A stretch of 64,000 nucleotides of DNA from Halanaerobiaceae bacterium (lineage in GTDB: Bacteria; Bacillota; Halanaerobiia; Halanaerobiales; Halarsenatibacteraceae), in assembly GCA_003553485.1 (NCBI GenBank), contig PWEJ01000072.1, positions 1 to 64,000 of the forward strand, in the 5' to 3' direction. Below are positions 52,666-61,559 of this stretch, in pieces. Position 1 is the first letter of the stretch; each line of letters opens with the position of its first letter. The notes under the pieces are model-generated. The model worked only from the letters and a program-made list of their open reading frames with translations. It ran no database searches and was not told the origin of the DNA. Made by a program: the position numbers and the translations under genes.

Positions 52666-53508
52666 ATGGCAACCAGTATTCGTTTGCGGGATGATATTGT
52701 TTTTGGCAGCTCAGACCATCCCTTTGTACTTCTGGCTGGACCCTGTGTTATTGAGAGCCGGGAGATGGCTTTGCAGACTGCCAGTCATTTAAAGGAGTTG
52801 ACTGAGTCTTTAGATATTCCCTTTGTTTTTAAATCATCCTATGACAAGGCTAATCGTTCCTCTCTTCATTCTTTTCGGGGTCCTGGTTTAGATAGTGGTC
52901 TCCATATTTTAGCCGATGTCAGGGAAAAGCTTGGAGTGCCAGTCCTGTCAGATGTCCATACTGCAGAACAGGCAGAGGCAGCTGCTGAGGTCTTAGATGT
53001 GATGCAGATCCCAGCTTTTTTGTCTCGCCAGACCGACCTGGTTCTGGCCGTAGGTAATACCGGCAAGATTGTTAATGTTAAGAAGGGGCAATTTTTGGCC
53101 CCCTGGGATATCGACCAGGTGGTGGAAAAGATTGAGAGCACCGGTAATAGGAAAATCCTGCTCACTGAGCGGGGGGTAACCTTTGGCTATAATAACCTGG
53201 TAGTTGATATGCGGTCGCTGGTCAGGATGAAGGAGACTGGTTATCCAGTGGTCTTTGATGCCACTCACAGTGTACAACTTCCTGGTGGAGAGGGTGATAG
53301 TTCAGGTGGTGAGCGGAAATATGTCCGGCCCCTAGCCCGCTCAGCAGCTGCTTTAGGTATTTCTGCTCTCTTTGTGGAAACCCATCCCCGGCCGGCAGAA
53401 GCTAAAAGCGATAGTCAGACGATGGTGTCCCTGGATGATATGGAAAAACTACTGAAGGAAGTTAAGGACTTTGATAGATTACGACGCCAGGGTGGTGCCA
53501 GAAGTTGA
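52666..53508 (+). CDS. kdsA: 3-deoxy-D-manno-octulosonate 8-phosphate synthase
   Basis: Condenses phosphoenolpyruvate with arabinose 5-phosphate to Kdo-8-phosphate. It is 280 aa, a DAHP synthase I/KDSA TIM barrel. Visible blocks are LLAGPCVIESREMALQTA near residue 24, FKSSYDKANRSS near residue 54, SDVHTAEQA near residue 90, CITSK-like residues replaced by IPAFLSRQTDLVLA near residue 115, and DATHSVQLPGG near residue 202. It is preceded by AGGAGGTGG. Its TGA overlaps the kdsD ATG. Confidence 0.97.
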   Translation: MATSIRLRDDIVFGSSDHPFVLLAGPCVIESREMALQTASHLKELTESLDIPFVFKSSYDKANRSSLHSFRGPGLDSGLHILADVREKLGVPVLSDVHTAEQAEAAAEVLDVMQIPAFLSRQTDLVLAVGNTGKIVNVKKGQFLAPWDIDQVVEKIESTGNRKILLTERGVTFGYNNLVVDMRSLVRMKETGYPVVFDATHSVQLPGGEGDSSGGERKYVRPLARSAAALGISALFVETHPRPAEAKSDSQTMVSLDDMEKLLKEVKDFDRLRRQGGARS

Positions 53509-54491
53509 TGACAGAAGCAGACCTTAAGACTGCCTTGAATTATTCTCGGGAAGTTTTACAGCTGGAAGCTCAAGCTGTGGGACGATTAGCTGACGCACTG
53601 GAGGAGGAATATCTTGAGGTGCTAGAACGCCTCTATCAATCCCAGGGGCGATTGCTACTTACGGGAGTGGGTAAATCTGGCCTCATAGCACGGAAAATGG
53701 CCGCCACCTTTTCCAGCACTGGTACCCCTGCTTATTTTGTCCATGCCGGTGAGGCTCTTCATGGAGATTTAGGTATGGTTACCGGTCAGGATATCCTTTT
53801 GGCTCTTTCCACCAGTGGAGAAACCCAGGAGGTATTGCGGCTGGTGCCAGCGGTAAAGAGAATTGGAGCGGACTTAATAGTGATCACCTCCAATCCCCAG
53901 TCCCCCCTGGCAGAGCAGGCTGATCTGGTGTTAGATACCCTGGTGGAAGAGGAAGCCTGCCCCCTGGGGTTAGCCCCCACCACCAGTACCACCGCTGCTC
54001 TGGCTTTAGGCGATGCTCTGGCGATGGCTTTGTTGCACCTTCAGGGACTCAGCAAAGAAGATTTTGCTCTTTTTCATCCTGGAGGTTCTTTAGGGCGTAA
54101 ACTACTGACCACTGTTGAGGATGTGCTGGAGATCCGCCAGCAAAATCCCGTGGTTAAAGAGGATGCTACCATGCAGCAGGCCTTATTTATCATGACCGAC
54201 AGCAGAATGGGGTCCACTTCAGTGATTGATGGTCAGGATAGGCTGGTGGGCATAATCACCGATGGTGATATACGCCGGGCTATCGGTGAGGGAGATCAGC
54301 AGCTATTAAAGCAGCCAGTTAGCAAAATAATGACCGTTGACCCCAGTAAAGTAAAACCTGATCTGCTGGCTGTAAAGGCCTTAAAGTTCATGGAAGAGGA
54401 AGAGATCAATCATCTGCCGGTGGTGGATGAAAAAGACTCCCCTCTGGGTATGGTAAATTTTCAAGATCTATTAAGGGCTAAGGTCTGGTAG
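53508..54491 (+). CDS. kdsD: arabinose-5-phosphate isomerase (KpsF/GutQ family)
   Basis: Makes D-arabinose 5-phosphate from ribulose 5-phosphate for the KdsA reaction. It is 327 aa with an N-terminal SIS domain (GVGKSGLIARKMAATFSSTG near residue 49, ALSTSGET near residue 100) and two C-terminal CBS domains (about residues 205-325). The ATG at 53508 overlaps the kdsA stop codon (TGATG), so translation is coupled. No separate heptose synthesis gene is present in the window. Confidence 0.95.
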   Translation: MTEADLKTALNYSREVLQLEAQAVGRLADALEEEYLEVLERLYQSQGRLLLTGVGKSGLIARKMAATFSSTGTPAYFVHAGEALHGDLGMVTGQDILLALSTSGETQEVLRLVPAVKRIGADLIVITSNPQSPLAEQADLVLDTLVEEEACPLGLAPTTSTTAALALGDALAMALLHLQGLSKEDFALFHPGGSLGRKLLTTVEDVLEIRQQNPVVKEDATMQQALFIMTDSRMGSTSVIDGQDRLVGIITDGDIRRAIGEGDQQLLKQPVSKIMTVDPSKVKPDLLAVKALKFMEEEEINHLPVVDEKDSPLGMVNFQDLLRAKVW

Positions 54492-54510
54492 ACTGGTAGG
54501 AGGGATAGCT

Positions 54511-55392
54511 TTGCAGGAAAAATTAATCGCTCTAATATTTAATATCTTAAGTGTGCTGGTTCGCCTGCTGCCGTCCTTTTTCTTAGCTCCCTTAGGAAAA
54601 CTTCTGGGCTGGTCAGGCCATAAATTTATCGCCGGGGAACGGGAAAGGGCCAGCCAGAATATTCGCCGCGCTGAAATTGCTCATTTCACAGAAGAGGAGA
54701 AAGAGGAAATCATCGAGAAAAGTTTTCTCCATTTTGGTCAGTTTCTACTGGAGTTCTTGCAAATGCCGGCACTAAAGAAGTCTTCCTTTGAAGAACATTT
54801 TCAGCTCTCTGGCCATAACCATTTACATACTGCCTATCGTCGCCAGCAGGGGGTTATCATTTATACTGCCCATTACGGCAACTGGGAATGGTTGGGCCCG
54901 GCCCTGGTGAAACTGGGTTATCCTGTGGCGGCTATTGCAGCGGAACAGCAATATTTAGATGACAGAATAAATGAGATTAGAAAAGACTTAGGACTAGAAG
55001 TGATTAAAACTGGTTTTTCTCTCCGGAGAGCTTATAAAGCTCTAGAAGATGGGAAATTGCTGTTGGTTCTTGGAGATCAGCATGCCGGAGATAGTGGTTT
55101 GGAGCTGGAGTTTTTTGGTCGACCGGCCAGTGTCTATCGGGGAGCCGTAAGATTAGCCAGTAAGACTGGAGCAGCTTTGCTGCCGGTTTTTATTGGAAGG
55201 CAGGATTATGCCAGTTTTTCTATTAATATTAAACCTGAAGTTAAGCTGCCTCAGGAGTTAACTCCTGGCAGGGAACGGGAAATTTTAAAAAAGCTGCTGG
55301 AGATAACGGAAAAAGAGATAATTGCTAACCCCGAGCAGTGGAACTGGTTTTATCGGCGCTGGAAACTGGCTGACCGGCGATTGGAGGAATGA
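54511..55392 (+). CDS. lysophospholipid acyltransferase family protein, LpxL/HtrB-like (first copy)
   Basis: A late lipid A acyltransferase of 293 aa that would add a secondary acyl chain to Kdo-lipid A at the inner membrane. It has an N-terminal membrane-association helix, the catalytic H-x4-D/E motif as AHYGNWEWLG near residue 120, the GDQHAGDSG block near residue 191 and GAVRLASKTGAALLPVF near residue 212. TTG start at 54511 behind GGTAGGAGGG. It is a tandem paralogue of the next gene. Confidence 0.9.
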   Translation: MQEKLIALIFNILSVLVRLLPSFFLAPLGKLLGWSGHKFIAGERERASQNIRRAEIAHFTEEEKEEIIEKSFLHFGQFLLEFLQMPALKKSSFEEHFQLSGHNHLHTAYRRQQGVIIYTAHYGNWEWLGPALVKLGYPVAAIAAEQQYLDDRINEIRKDLGLEVIKTGFSLRRAYKALEDGKLLLVLGDQHAGDSGLELEFFGRPASVYRGAVRLASKTGAALLPVFIGRQDYASFSINIKPEVKLPQELTPGREREILKKLLEITEKEIIANPEQWNWFYRRWKLADRRLEE

Positions 55393-55398
55393 GTCTTT

Positions 55399-56289
55399 AT
55401 GTTGCTGAAAGCAAGAAAACTGCTTGTTAAACCTCTGATTTTAGCATTATTTTATGGAGCTCTCTTTTTAGTTAATATATTGCCTGATTTTTGCAATCAG
55501 CAGCTGGGCAAGCTCCTTGGCCGGATGGCTCTCTGGCTGGGTCTGAGAAAGGAAGTGGCCCGGGGAAATTTACGCCAGGCTCTAGGTGATGAATATTCAC
55601 CAGCAGAGCTGGAGAGGATTTTAAAAAAATACTACCTCCATCTGGGCCAGGTGATCATAGAATTTTTCTTACAGCGAAAGTTTAAAAAGCAGGCTTTAAC
55701 TGACTTTTTTGACCTAAGTGAACTCAAAAAATTAGAGGAATTAAAGAATAGAGAAGAGGGCGTGATAATTTATAGCGCTCATTTAGGTAACTGGGAATGG
55801 CTGGCCTCACTGCTGGCCCAAAAGAACTTTTTCTTAACAGCTATTGCCAAAAGCCAGTCGGAGGATATTTTTACTGATCTTATCAATAAATTCAGAGAAG
55901 AGTTGGGCATCAATATTATCGATAGAAAAGCAGGAGTCCGCAAGGCTTATCGCACCCTGCAGAAAAAGGAGTCTTTGTATATCCTGGGAGATCAACATGC
56001 TTCCCATGGAGTGATAATGGATTTCTTCTCGCAGCCGGCCAGCGTCCATCGAGGGGCAGTCCGCTTAAGTGCTCGTACTGGGGCTATAATTGTTCCAGTA
56101 TTTTTAGTCCGTCAGGGTTTTGCCAGTTATAAATTGAAGGTGGAGGATTCCTTTAAAGTCCCTAAGGATTTAGACCAGGAAGAAGAGAAAATCTGGTTAA
56201 AAAAGCTTTTAAATATTACTGAAAGTTATATCAGAGCTCATCCCAGCCAGTGGACCTGGACTCACCGGCGCTGGAAGGTTGATGCCTGA
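55399..56289 (+). CDS. lysophospholipid acyltransferase family protein, LpxL/HtrB-like (second copy)
   Basis: A 296-aa paralogue of the preceding gene, 6 bp downstream. It has an N-terminal hydrophobic segment (residues 12-30), AHLGNWEWLA near residue 130, GDQHASHGVIMDFF near residue 198 and GAVRLSARTGAIIVPVF near residue 219. Two tandem copies suggest two different secondary acyl additions, as with LpxL and LpxM in enterobacteria. Which one acts first cannot be told. Confidence 0.9.
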   Translation: MLLKARKLLVKPLILALFYGALFLVNILPDFCNQQLGKLLGRMALWLGLRKEVARGNLRQALGDEYSPAELERILKKYYLHLGQVIIEFFLQRKFKKQALTDFFDLSELKKLEELKNREEGVIIYSAHLGNWEWLASLLAQKNFFLTAIAKSQSEDIFTDLINKFREELGINIIDRKAGVRKAYRTLQKKESLYILGDQHASHGVIMDFFSQPASVHRGAVRLSARTGAIIVPVFLVRQGFASYKLKVEDSFKVPKDLDQEEEKIWLKKLLNITESYIRAHPSQWTWTHRRWKVDA

Positions 56290-56327
56290 AAGAGGAAATA
56301 TTTTATTTTTGGAGGCAGGATCTTAAC

Positions 56328-58718
56328 GTGAGACTAATTATACCAAAGGTGCTCTATTTTTGTTACCAATTGATTATCTTTCCCTTGCTGGTAATATTGA
56401 TGATCCCTTATTTTATCTATTTAGTCCTTAAAGGGCGAGGAAGGGAGATACAGGAAAGGCTGGGCTTACTGCAGGCCCGGGATATTAGGAAAATGCAGGG
56501 GAGAAAGGTGATCTGGATCCAGGCTGCTTCTGTAGGTGAAGTAAGAGTAGCCGGCCAGATAATCGATCAGTATGCTCAGCGGGAGGAAGATTACTTTTTT
56601 TTGCTGACAGTGATGACCCCTCAGGGCCGGAGCCTGGGCAAAAAAGAAATTAGCGGGGTGGATATTGTCTCTTATCTGCCCCTGGATTTCAGTCCTCTCC
56701 TCTTTTTCTTCTTGAAAAAGGTCCAGCCGGATCTGTTGCTTTTGGTGGAGACTGAGATCTGGCCGACGGTTATTGGCGAAGCCCACCGCCAGCAGGTTCC
56801 CATAGCGATGGTTAATGGACGCATTAGTCAGCAGAGTTTTGGCAAATATCGCCTCTTTCGTTTCTTTTTCCGGCCTCTTCTACATAAGGTGGCTGAGTTT
56901 TATATGCAGAGTGCCGGTGATAAAGAACGTATTATTGAAATAGGAGCTCCTTCAGAGCGGGTCTATGAAGCTGAAAACATCAAGCTGGCCGAGGTCTTAG
57001 CTCAGAAGGAAGATGAGACCTCCTTTGCCGTTGAAGGGAATAGAAAAATCATTGTAGCCGGTAGTACTCATTCGCCAGAGGAAGAAAAAATGGTGGAGGT
57101 CTTTAAAAACTTACAGCAGAAATTTCCTGAACTCTTGCTTGTTTTAGCTCCCCGCCATATAGAGAGGCGTGAAGAAGTTAAATTCATTTTGAAACAGAAA
57201 AGAATCAGCTTTCAGCAGCGCAGTATAGGTATCTCTGAGGTGGCCAAGGAGGCTGAGGTCTTTTTGCTGGATACTTTAGGCGAGCTGCGGGATTTTTATA
57301 ATCTGGCTGATATTGTCTTCCTGGGAGGCACGCTTTCCCCTGTTGGAGGGCATAACTTTTTAGAGGCAGTAGCCAAGAAGATCCCCGTTGTTACAGGACC
57401 CCAGGTCGACAATATTAAGAGTCTGCTGCCGGAATTTCAGCAGGTAGGGGCCGTTAAAAAAGCAGCAAATTTAGAGGAAATAGAGAGCTGCCTTTTAGAA
57501 CTGCTCAGGGAAGAAGAGGTGGCCAGTGAAGCTGGACGCCAGGGCTATGACTTATTGCAGAAAAAATCGGCTGCTGCCCTAAAACAGCTTGAGCAGGCTG
57601 AAAAGCTTTTACCCTTAAAATCATCGCAGGGGAGGTTGCTCTTTGTCAGATTAAGTGCCCTGGGAGATGTTATCCAGACTTTGCCAGCCTTAAGCTGGCT
57701 GGCTAAGGAAAGGCCCAATTTAGAAATTCACTGGCTGGTAGAGCCCTTAGCTGCTCCTCTATTGGAACAGCAAAAGTATATCGATAAAGTACAGGTGATG
57801 CCGAAAAATCGCTGGCGCGGGGAAGAAAGATTACCTTTCTGGCAGATACCGCCGGATATTAAGGGCTATTTTTCCCGTCTGGCTCAGGAAGATTATTCTG
57901 TTAGCCTGGATTTTCATGGGCTTTTAAAGAGTTCACTGGCAGCCTATTTAGCTCGAGCCCCGGTCCGTTTTGGCCCGGAGGGCAGTGGCGAAGGCAGTAG
58001 CTTCTTTTATCATAAAGCTCTTTCCTTCACTGCCAGGCCCTTGCCTGCCACTCAGTTATTACCGGAACATCGCATCTCAGAAAATTTAAAGCTGATGTCA
58101 GCTGCCCTGGGTAAAAAACTCAAAACTGCTACCCTGGATTATGGCCTGGAATTACCTGATAACTGGCAGGAAAACCTCGATTATGAGCTGAAGGAATTTA
58201 TCGCAGCTGAGCCCCAGAAACCTCTTTATGTCATTCATCCCTTTACCAGCTGGGAAAGCAAAAATTGGCCTCTGGTTAAGTACAGACGTTTAATTGGCCT
58301 TTTATCAGGCTGGCCCATTAAAATTATTGTAAGTGGGACAGCTCAGGAGAGAGAAGAACTACAGCAGATAAAACCTGACACCGGACATAATGTAATGATT
58401 GCAGCAGGCAGGGTAACTCTGCCTCAATTATATGGACTTTTAAAAGAGACAGCTATTTTTATAGGAGGAGATACTGGCCCTATGCATCTGGCCGTGGCCG
58501 CCGGGGCTAGCATAGTGGCTATCATGGGTCCCACCGACCCCGAAACTCATGGTCCCTATACCGAAGATAAGATAGTGGTACAGCAGGAAGGAATTATCTG
58601 TCTTAACTGCTGGAAGAGAAAGTGCCCCTATGACCATCACAAATGTCTGCAGGAACTTCCAGTTCAAAAAGTTTTAGAAGCAGTGGAAGAGTTGGCTGTC
58701 TCCAACAGCAATTTTTAA
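56328..58718 (+). CDS. waaA: Kdo transferase fused to a GT9 heptosyltransferase
   Basis: A 796-aa bifunctional protein. Residues 1-425 are WaaA/KdtA: an N-terminal membrane anchor, IWIQAASVGEVRVAGQII near residue 64, LVETEIWP near residue 141, VAGSTHSPEEE near residue 244 and FLGGTLSPVGGHNFLEA near residue 336. Residues 435-796 are a family 9 glycosyltransferase: FVRLSALGDVIQTLPALSWL near residue 438, HPFTSWESKNWP near residue 640, IGGDTGPMHLAVAAGA near residue 711 and a cysteine-rich tail. The linker has no stop or start signal, so it is one protein. It would add Kdo and then heptose (or another sugar) to lipid A. GTG start at 56328. Confidence 0.93.
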   Translation: MRLIIPKVLYFCYQLIIFPLLVILMIPYFIYLVLKGRGREIQERLGLLQARDIRKMQGRKVIWIQAASVGEVRVAGQIIDQYAQREEDYFFLLTVMTPQGRSLGKKEISGVDIVSYLPLDFSPLLFFFLKKVQPDLLLLVETEIWPTVIGEAHRQQVPIAMVNGRISQQSFGKYRLFRFFFRPLLHKVAEFYMQSAGDKERIIEIGAPSERVYEAENIKLAEVLAQKEDETSFAVEGNRKIIVAGSTHSPEEEKMVEVFKNLQQKFPELLLVLAPRHIERREEVKFILKQKRISFQQRSIGISEVAKEAEVFLLDTLGELRDFYNLADIVFLGGTLSPVGGHNFLEAVAKKIPVVTGPQVDNIKSLLPEFQQVGAVKKAANLEEIESCLLELLREEEVASEAGRQGYDLLQKKSAAALKQLEQAEKLLPLKSSQGRLLFVRLSALGDVIQTLPALSWLAKERPNLEIHWLVEPLAAPLLEQQKYIDKVQVMPKNRWRGEERLPFWQIPPDIKGYFSRLAQEDYSVSLDFHGLLKSSLAAYLARAPVRFGPEGSGEGSSFFYHKALSFTARPLPATQLLPEHRISENLKLMSAALGKKLKTATLDYGLELPDNWQENLDYELKEFIAAEPQKPLYVIHPFTSWESKNWPLVKYRRLIGLLSGWPIKIIVSGTAQEREELQQIKPDTGHNVMIAAGRVTLPQLYGLLKETAIFIGGDTGPMHLAVAAGASIVAIMGPTDPETHGPYTEDKIVVQQEGIICLNCWKRKCPYDHHKCLQELPVQKVLEAVEELAVSNSNF

Positions 58719-58734
58719 GTAAGGAGCATCAAAA

Positions 58735-59811
58735 ATGCTGGCCCAAAAATTTGCTGCCGCGGAAAAAATATTGGTTATTAATTTGTTATACCTGGGGGAT
58801 TTGATTTTTTCTCTTCCTCTATTGGCCGAGATTAAAAAGCAGCGCCCTGATATAAAGCTTGATCTGGTGGCCAATAGTAATTTTGCTGCCCTGGCTGCCC
58901 AGGCTGATTTTATTGATCAGGTCTTTGCCTATGACAAAAATTTTTCCTTGAGTCAAAGCCTGCACTTTGCCCGGGAGCGCAAGCAGAAGAATTATCCGGT
59001 GAGTTTAAATATTCATGGCAGCTGGCGGAGTGTTATTTTGCAGTACTTGTGTGGTGGTGATTTCCGCGCCGGTTACCATCGCGGTGGTCAGCAGATATTC
59101 TTACATCACAGTAAGAAATGGGATCCAAAAGAGCGGCATATGGTGGAATTTTACCTGGACTGGACTGGGGAATTGGGCCTTACCAGACCAGAAGAACCGA
59201 CTCTGCCCGCCCTCTCCATTAATCAGCAGGCTGAAAAGAAAATCAGGCAAAAATTAGCTGATGGGTTAGCTTTCCAGTCTGCTCCGGCGATTTCAAAGGA
59301 ATTCTGGGTAATTAATACCGGCGGTAGCTGGCCCAGTAAGCGCTGGCCCGAGGAAAAATTCGTTGCTCTGACTGAAAAAATTTTAGAAGCCACCGATAAG
59401 GCTGTGGTTTTTTCTGGCAGCCAGGCTGACTTTGATAGAAACGAAACTATTCTGGCTGAGGTTAATGCTGGCAGCTTCGAGCAGTATGAAACTCGTCTCT
59501 GGAATGCAGCCGGCTCCACCACTATTCCAGAGCTAATAGCTCTTCTGCGCCAGGCTGAGCTAATGATCAGCGGCGATAGCGGTCCTGTGCATGTAGCTGC
59601 CCTGGTTGATACTCCGACCTTGACTCTCTTTGGTCCTTCCGATGAGGTTAAATATCATCCCTATCATAAAAAAGGGCAAATAATAAAAAATGCTAGGCTA
59701 AACTGCCGGCCCTGCGGAGAGCATAACTGCCCTCTTGAGAGTCACAACTGCTTAGAGAAGTTATCAGTGGCTCAGGTCTGGCAGGAAATTGTAACCTTAG
59801 GGGTGCTTTAA
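58735..59811 (+). CDS. GT9-family heptosyltransferase
   Basis: A 358-aa cytoplasmic LPS core glycosyltransferase of the WaaC/WaaF/WaaQ family. It shows VINLLYLGDLIFSLPLLAEIK near residue 14, NTGGSWPSKRWPEEKF near residue 202, ISGDSGPVHVAALVDTPTLTLFGPS near residue 280 and the family's cysteine tail CRPCGEHNCPLESHNC near residue 324. It follows the fusion gene by 16 bp. It probably adds the second core sugar. Confidence 0.92.
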   Translation: MLAQKFAAAEKILVINLLYLGDLIFSLPLLAEIKKQRPDIKLDLVANSNFAALAAQADFIDQVFAYDKNFSLSQSLHFARERKQKNYPVSLNIHGSWRSVILQYLCGGDFRAGYHRGGQQIFLHHSKKWDPKERHMVEFYLDWTGELGLTRPEEPTLPALSINQQAEKKIRQKLADGLAFQSAPAISKEFWVINTGGSWPSKRWPEEKFVALTEKILEATDKAVVFSGSQADFDRNETILAEVNAGSFEQYETRLWNAAGSTTIPELIALLRQAELMISGDSGPVHVAALVDTPTLTLFGPSDEVKYHPYHKKGQIIKNARLNCRPCGEHNCPLESHNCLEKLSVAQVWQEIVTLGVL

Positions 59812-59844
59812 GTAGTTTCAAGGCCTGAAAAAGGAGTTAAAACT

Positions 59845-60648
59845 GTGAACATTAGAGATTATCAATTTCGAACAGAGCGCTATAAAATTAATATCTGGCA
59901 GAATTCAACTCTATCACAGGAGTTTGAAGAGTTAGCTTTGAAGTTACCTGACCTTTTTCCTGCCGGAGGAGAGCTTATAAATAGCAATTCCCGCAACACC
60001 ATCAAAGCCTTTGCAAAGCTTCCTAATCTAGCGGATTTCAAAGGTAAGATAACAGTTAAAAAGTTTGGGCAGCGGGGTTTATATGATAATCTTCGTTTTC
60101 GTTTAGCCAGATCGCGAGCTCGGCGCTCCCTGCTTACTGCCAGTAGAATTAAAGCAGCTGGCTTACAGGTTCCAAAACCCCTGGCGGCCTTTGAGTATCG
60201 AGTCCGGGGGAATAAACTGGCCGCTTCTTTTTATCTTTACAAATATTTTCCAGCTGACTTTAATTTATATTCTTTATATGATGATATTCTGGATAGTTCC
60301 ACCACGGAAAAGCTTTTAATTAAACTTGCCAGAGAGATAAAAACCATGCATGATGCCGGCATATTTCACGCCGATCTCCACCCTAAGAATATATTATTTA
60401 AAGCCCGGGAGAAAAAAGGGGTTTTTGCTCTTTTTTATCTGGATTTTAATAGAGCAAAAAACTTTTCCTCTCTATCGACAGCCAGGCGGGCTCGAGATCT
60501 TTATCGACTGCGGCTGCCAGCCAAACATCGAGAATTATTTTTAAGTAACTATGACCGAGAAAAAAAGGAAGAGTTAAAAGAATTGATGGATAAATATTAC
60601 AAGTGGCATCAAAGGAGAAAGTCACTGAAGAATTGGCTTAAGGGATAA
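59845..60648 (+). CDS. lipopolysaccharide core kinase (WaaP/KdkA-like)
   Basis: A protein-kinase-fold enzyme of 267 aa. The catalytic loop is HADLHPKNILF near residue 173 and the metal-binding DFN (in YLDFNRAK) lies near residue 196. The N-terminal TVKKFGQRGLYDNLRF resembles KdkA, which phosphorylates Kdo. It starts at GTG 59845 behind AAGGAG and sits in the LPS operon between the heptosyltransferase and a second kinase-like gene. The phosphorylated sugar, Kdo or heptose, is not certain. Confidence 0.85.
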   Translation: MNIRDYQFRTERYKINIWQNSTLSQEFEELALKLPDLFPAGGELINSNSRNTIKAFAKLPNLADFKGKITVKKFGQRGLYDNLRFRLARSRARRSLLTASRIKAAGLQVPKPLAAFEYRVRGNKLAASFYLYKYFPADFNLYSLYDDILDSSTTEKLLIKLAREIKTMHDAGIFHADLHPKNILFKAREKKGVFALFYLDFNRAKNFSSLSTARRARDLYRLRLPAKHRELFLSNYDREKKEELKELMDKYYKWHQRRKSLKNWLKG

Positions 60649-60705
60649 AAGTTATTTTAAAAGTAATTAAAAAAAGTTTTAGGAAAGGCTTAAGGGGATT
60701 AATCT

Positions 60706-61500
60706 ATGGGGGAAAACAAAAATTTCACAGCTCAAATAATCCACCGGCAGCAGGTTTCTGATAAGCTTGTTAAAGCCCTTAACATCTTAATTAACGCTGA
60801 TTTTGCTGCACCGGAGTTAAAATTTATCAAAGGCGATAAAGGTCATGAAGTTTATAAATGGTGTTTTCAGGGTCAAATCTATTTCATTAAGAATTATGCT
60901 TACCGGCGGTGGAGCAAGCGAATTAAAAATTATCTGCGGCGGCCCCGGGCCTTTAAAGTCGTCAAATATCACAAAAGATTGACTCAGGCCGGGATTGCTA
61001 CAGCCCCAATAAGATTAGCTTTGGATTATTCTCCCGCTTTTTTCAGCAATAAAAGTCTGGTGCTCAGCAAAAAAGTAAAGGGTCAGGATCTAGAAAAATA
61101 CTTAAATGAGAAACAGGAAAGGGAAAAAAGGCGCCAGGCTTTAGAGTCTTTAAGTAGGGCTATTCATTCTCTCTATGTTAATAAAATAATACTGGGAGAC
61201 CCTTCCCTCCATAACTATTTCTACCAGCCTCAGGAAGCTAAAATGATTTTGCTGGATTTAGATAACCTCAGGCAATACCCGTTTTTACCAGAATATCTCT
61301 TTTATCGCAGCCTGGCTAAACTCCTGGCTCTGACCTCGGCCCGCAAGATGAAGTTTTCTCTGGCAGAACAGCGGTTCTTTTTAGAAAATATATTATCTCT
61401 TATGGTCAAAAATAAAGAAGCTCAAAGTAATATTTTGAAGAAAATATATCGTTTAACCAATAAGAGACTTAAAAAATGGGGTAAAGCGGAGATGTTTTAG
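60706..61500 (+). CDS. LPS core heptose kinase-like protein (WaaY-like)
   Basis: A 264-aa, strongly basic protein with a divergent kinase fold. FIKNYAYRRWSKRIKNYL near residue 65 holds the likely ATP lysine. GDPSLHNYFY near residue 165 stands in for the catalytic loop and LLDLDN near residue 183 for the metal site. It is the last gene of the LPS run. RfaY-like kinases phosphorylate core heptose; that role is inferred from fold and position. Confidence 0.75.
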   Translation: MGENKNFTAQIIHRQQVSDKLVKALNILINADFAAPELKFIKGDKGHEVYKWCFQGQIYFIKNYAYRRWSKRIKNYLRRPRAFKVVKYHKRLTQAGIATAPIRLALDYSPAFFSNKSLVLSKKVKGQDLEKYLNEKQEREKRRQALESLSRAIHSLYVNKIILGDPSLHNYFYQPQEAKMILLDLDNLRQYPFLPEYLFYRSLAKLLALTSARKMKFSLAEQRFFLENILSLMVKNKEAQSNILKKIYRLTNKRLKKWGKAEMF

Positions 61501-61559
61501 GTTGCAAAAGCAACATGTATTGCTGGTCTATTCCATCTCCAGGGCAGTATCAGCCCTAA

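Noticed and set aside
61501-61515. GTTGC-AAAA-GCAAC hairpin between the converging kinase-like and PAP2 genes as terminator
   Set aside because: The stem is only 5 bp and no T tract follows on either strand.
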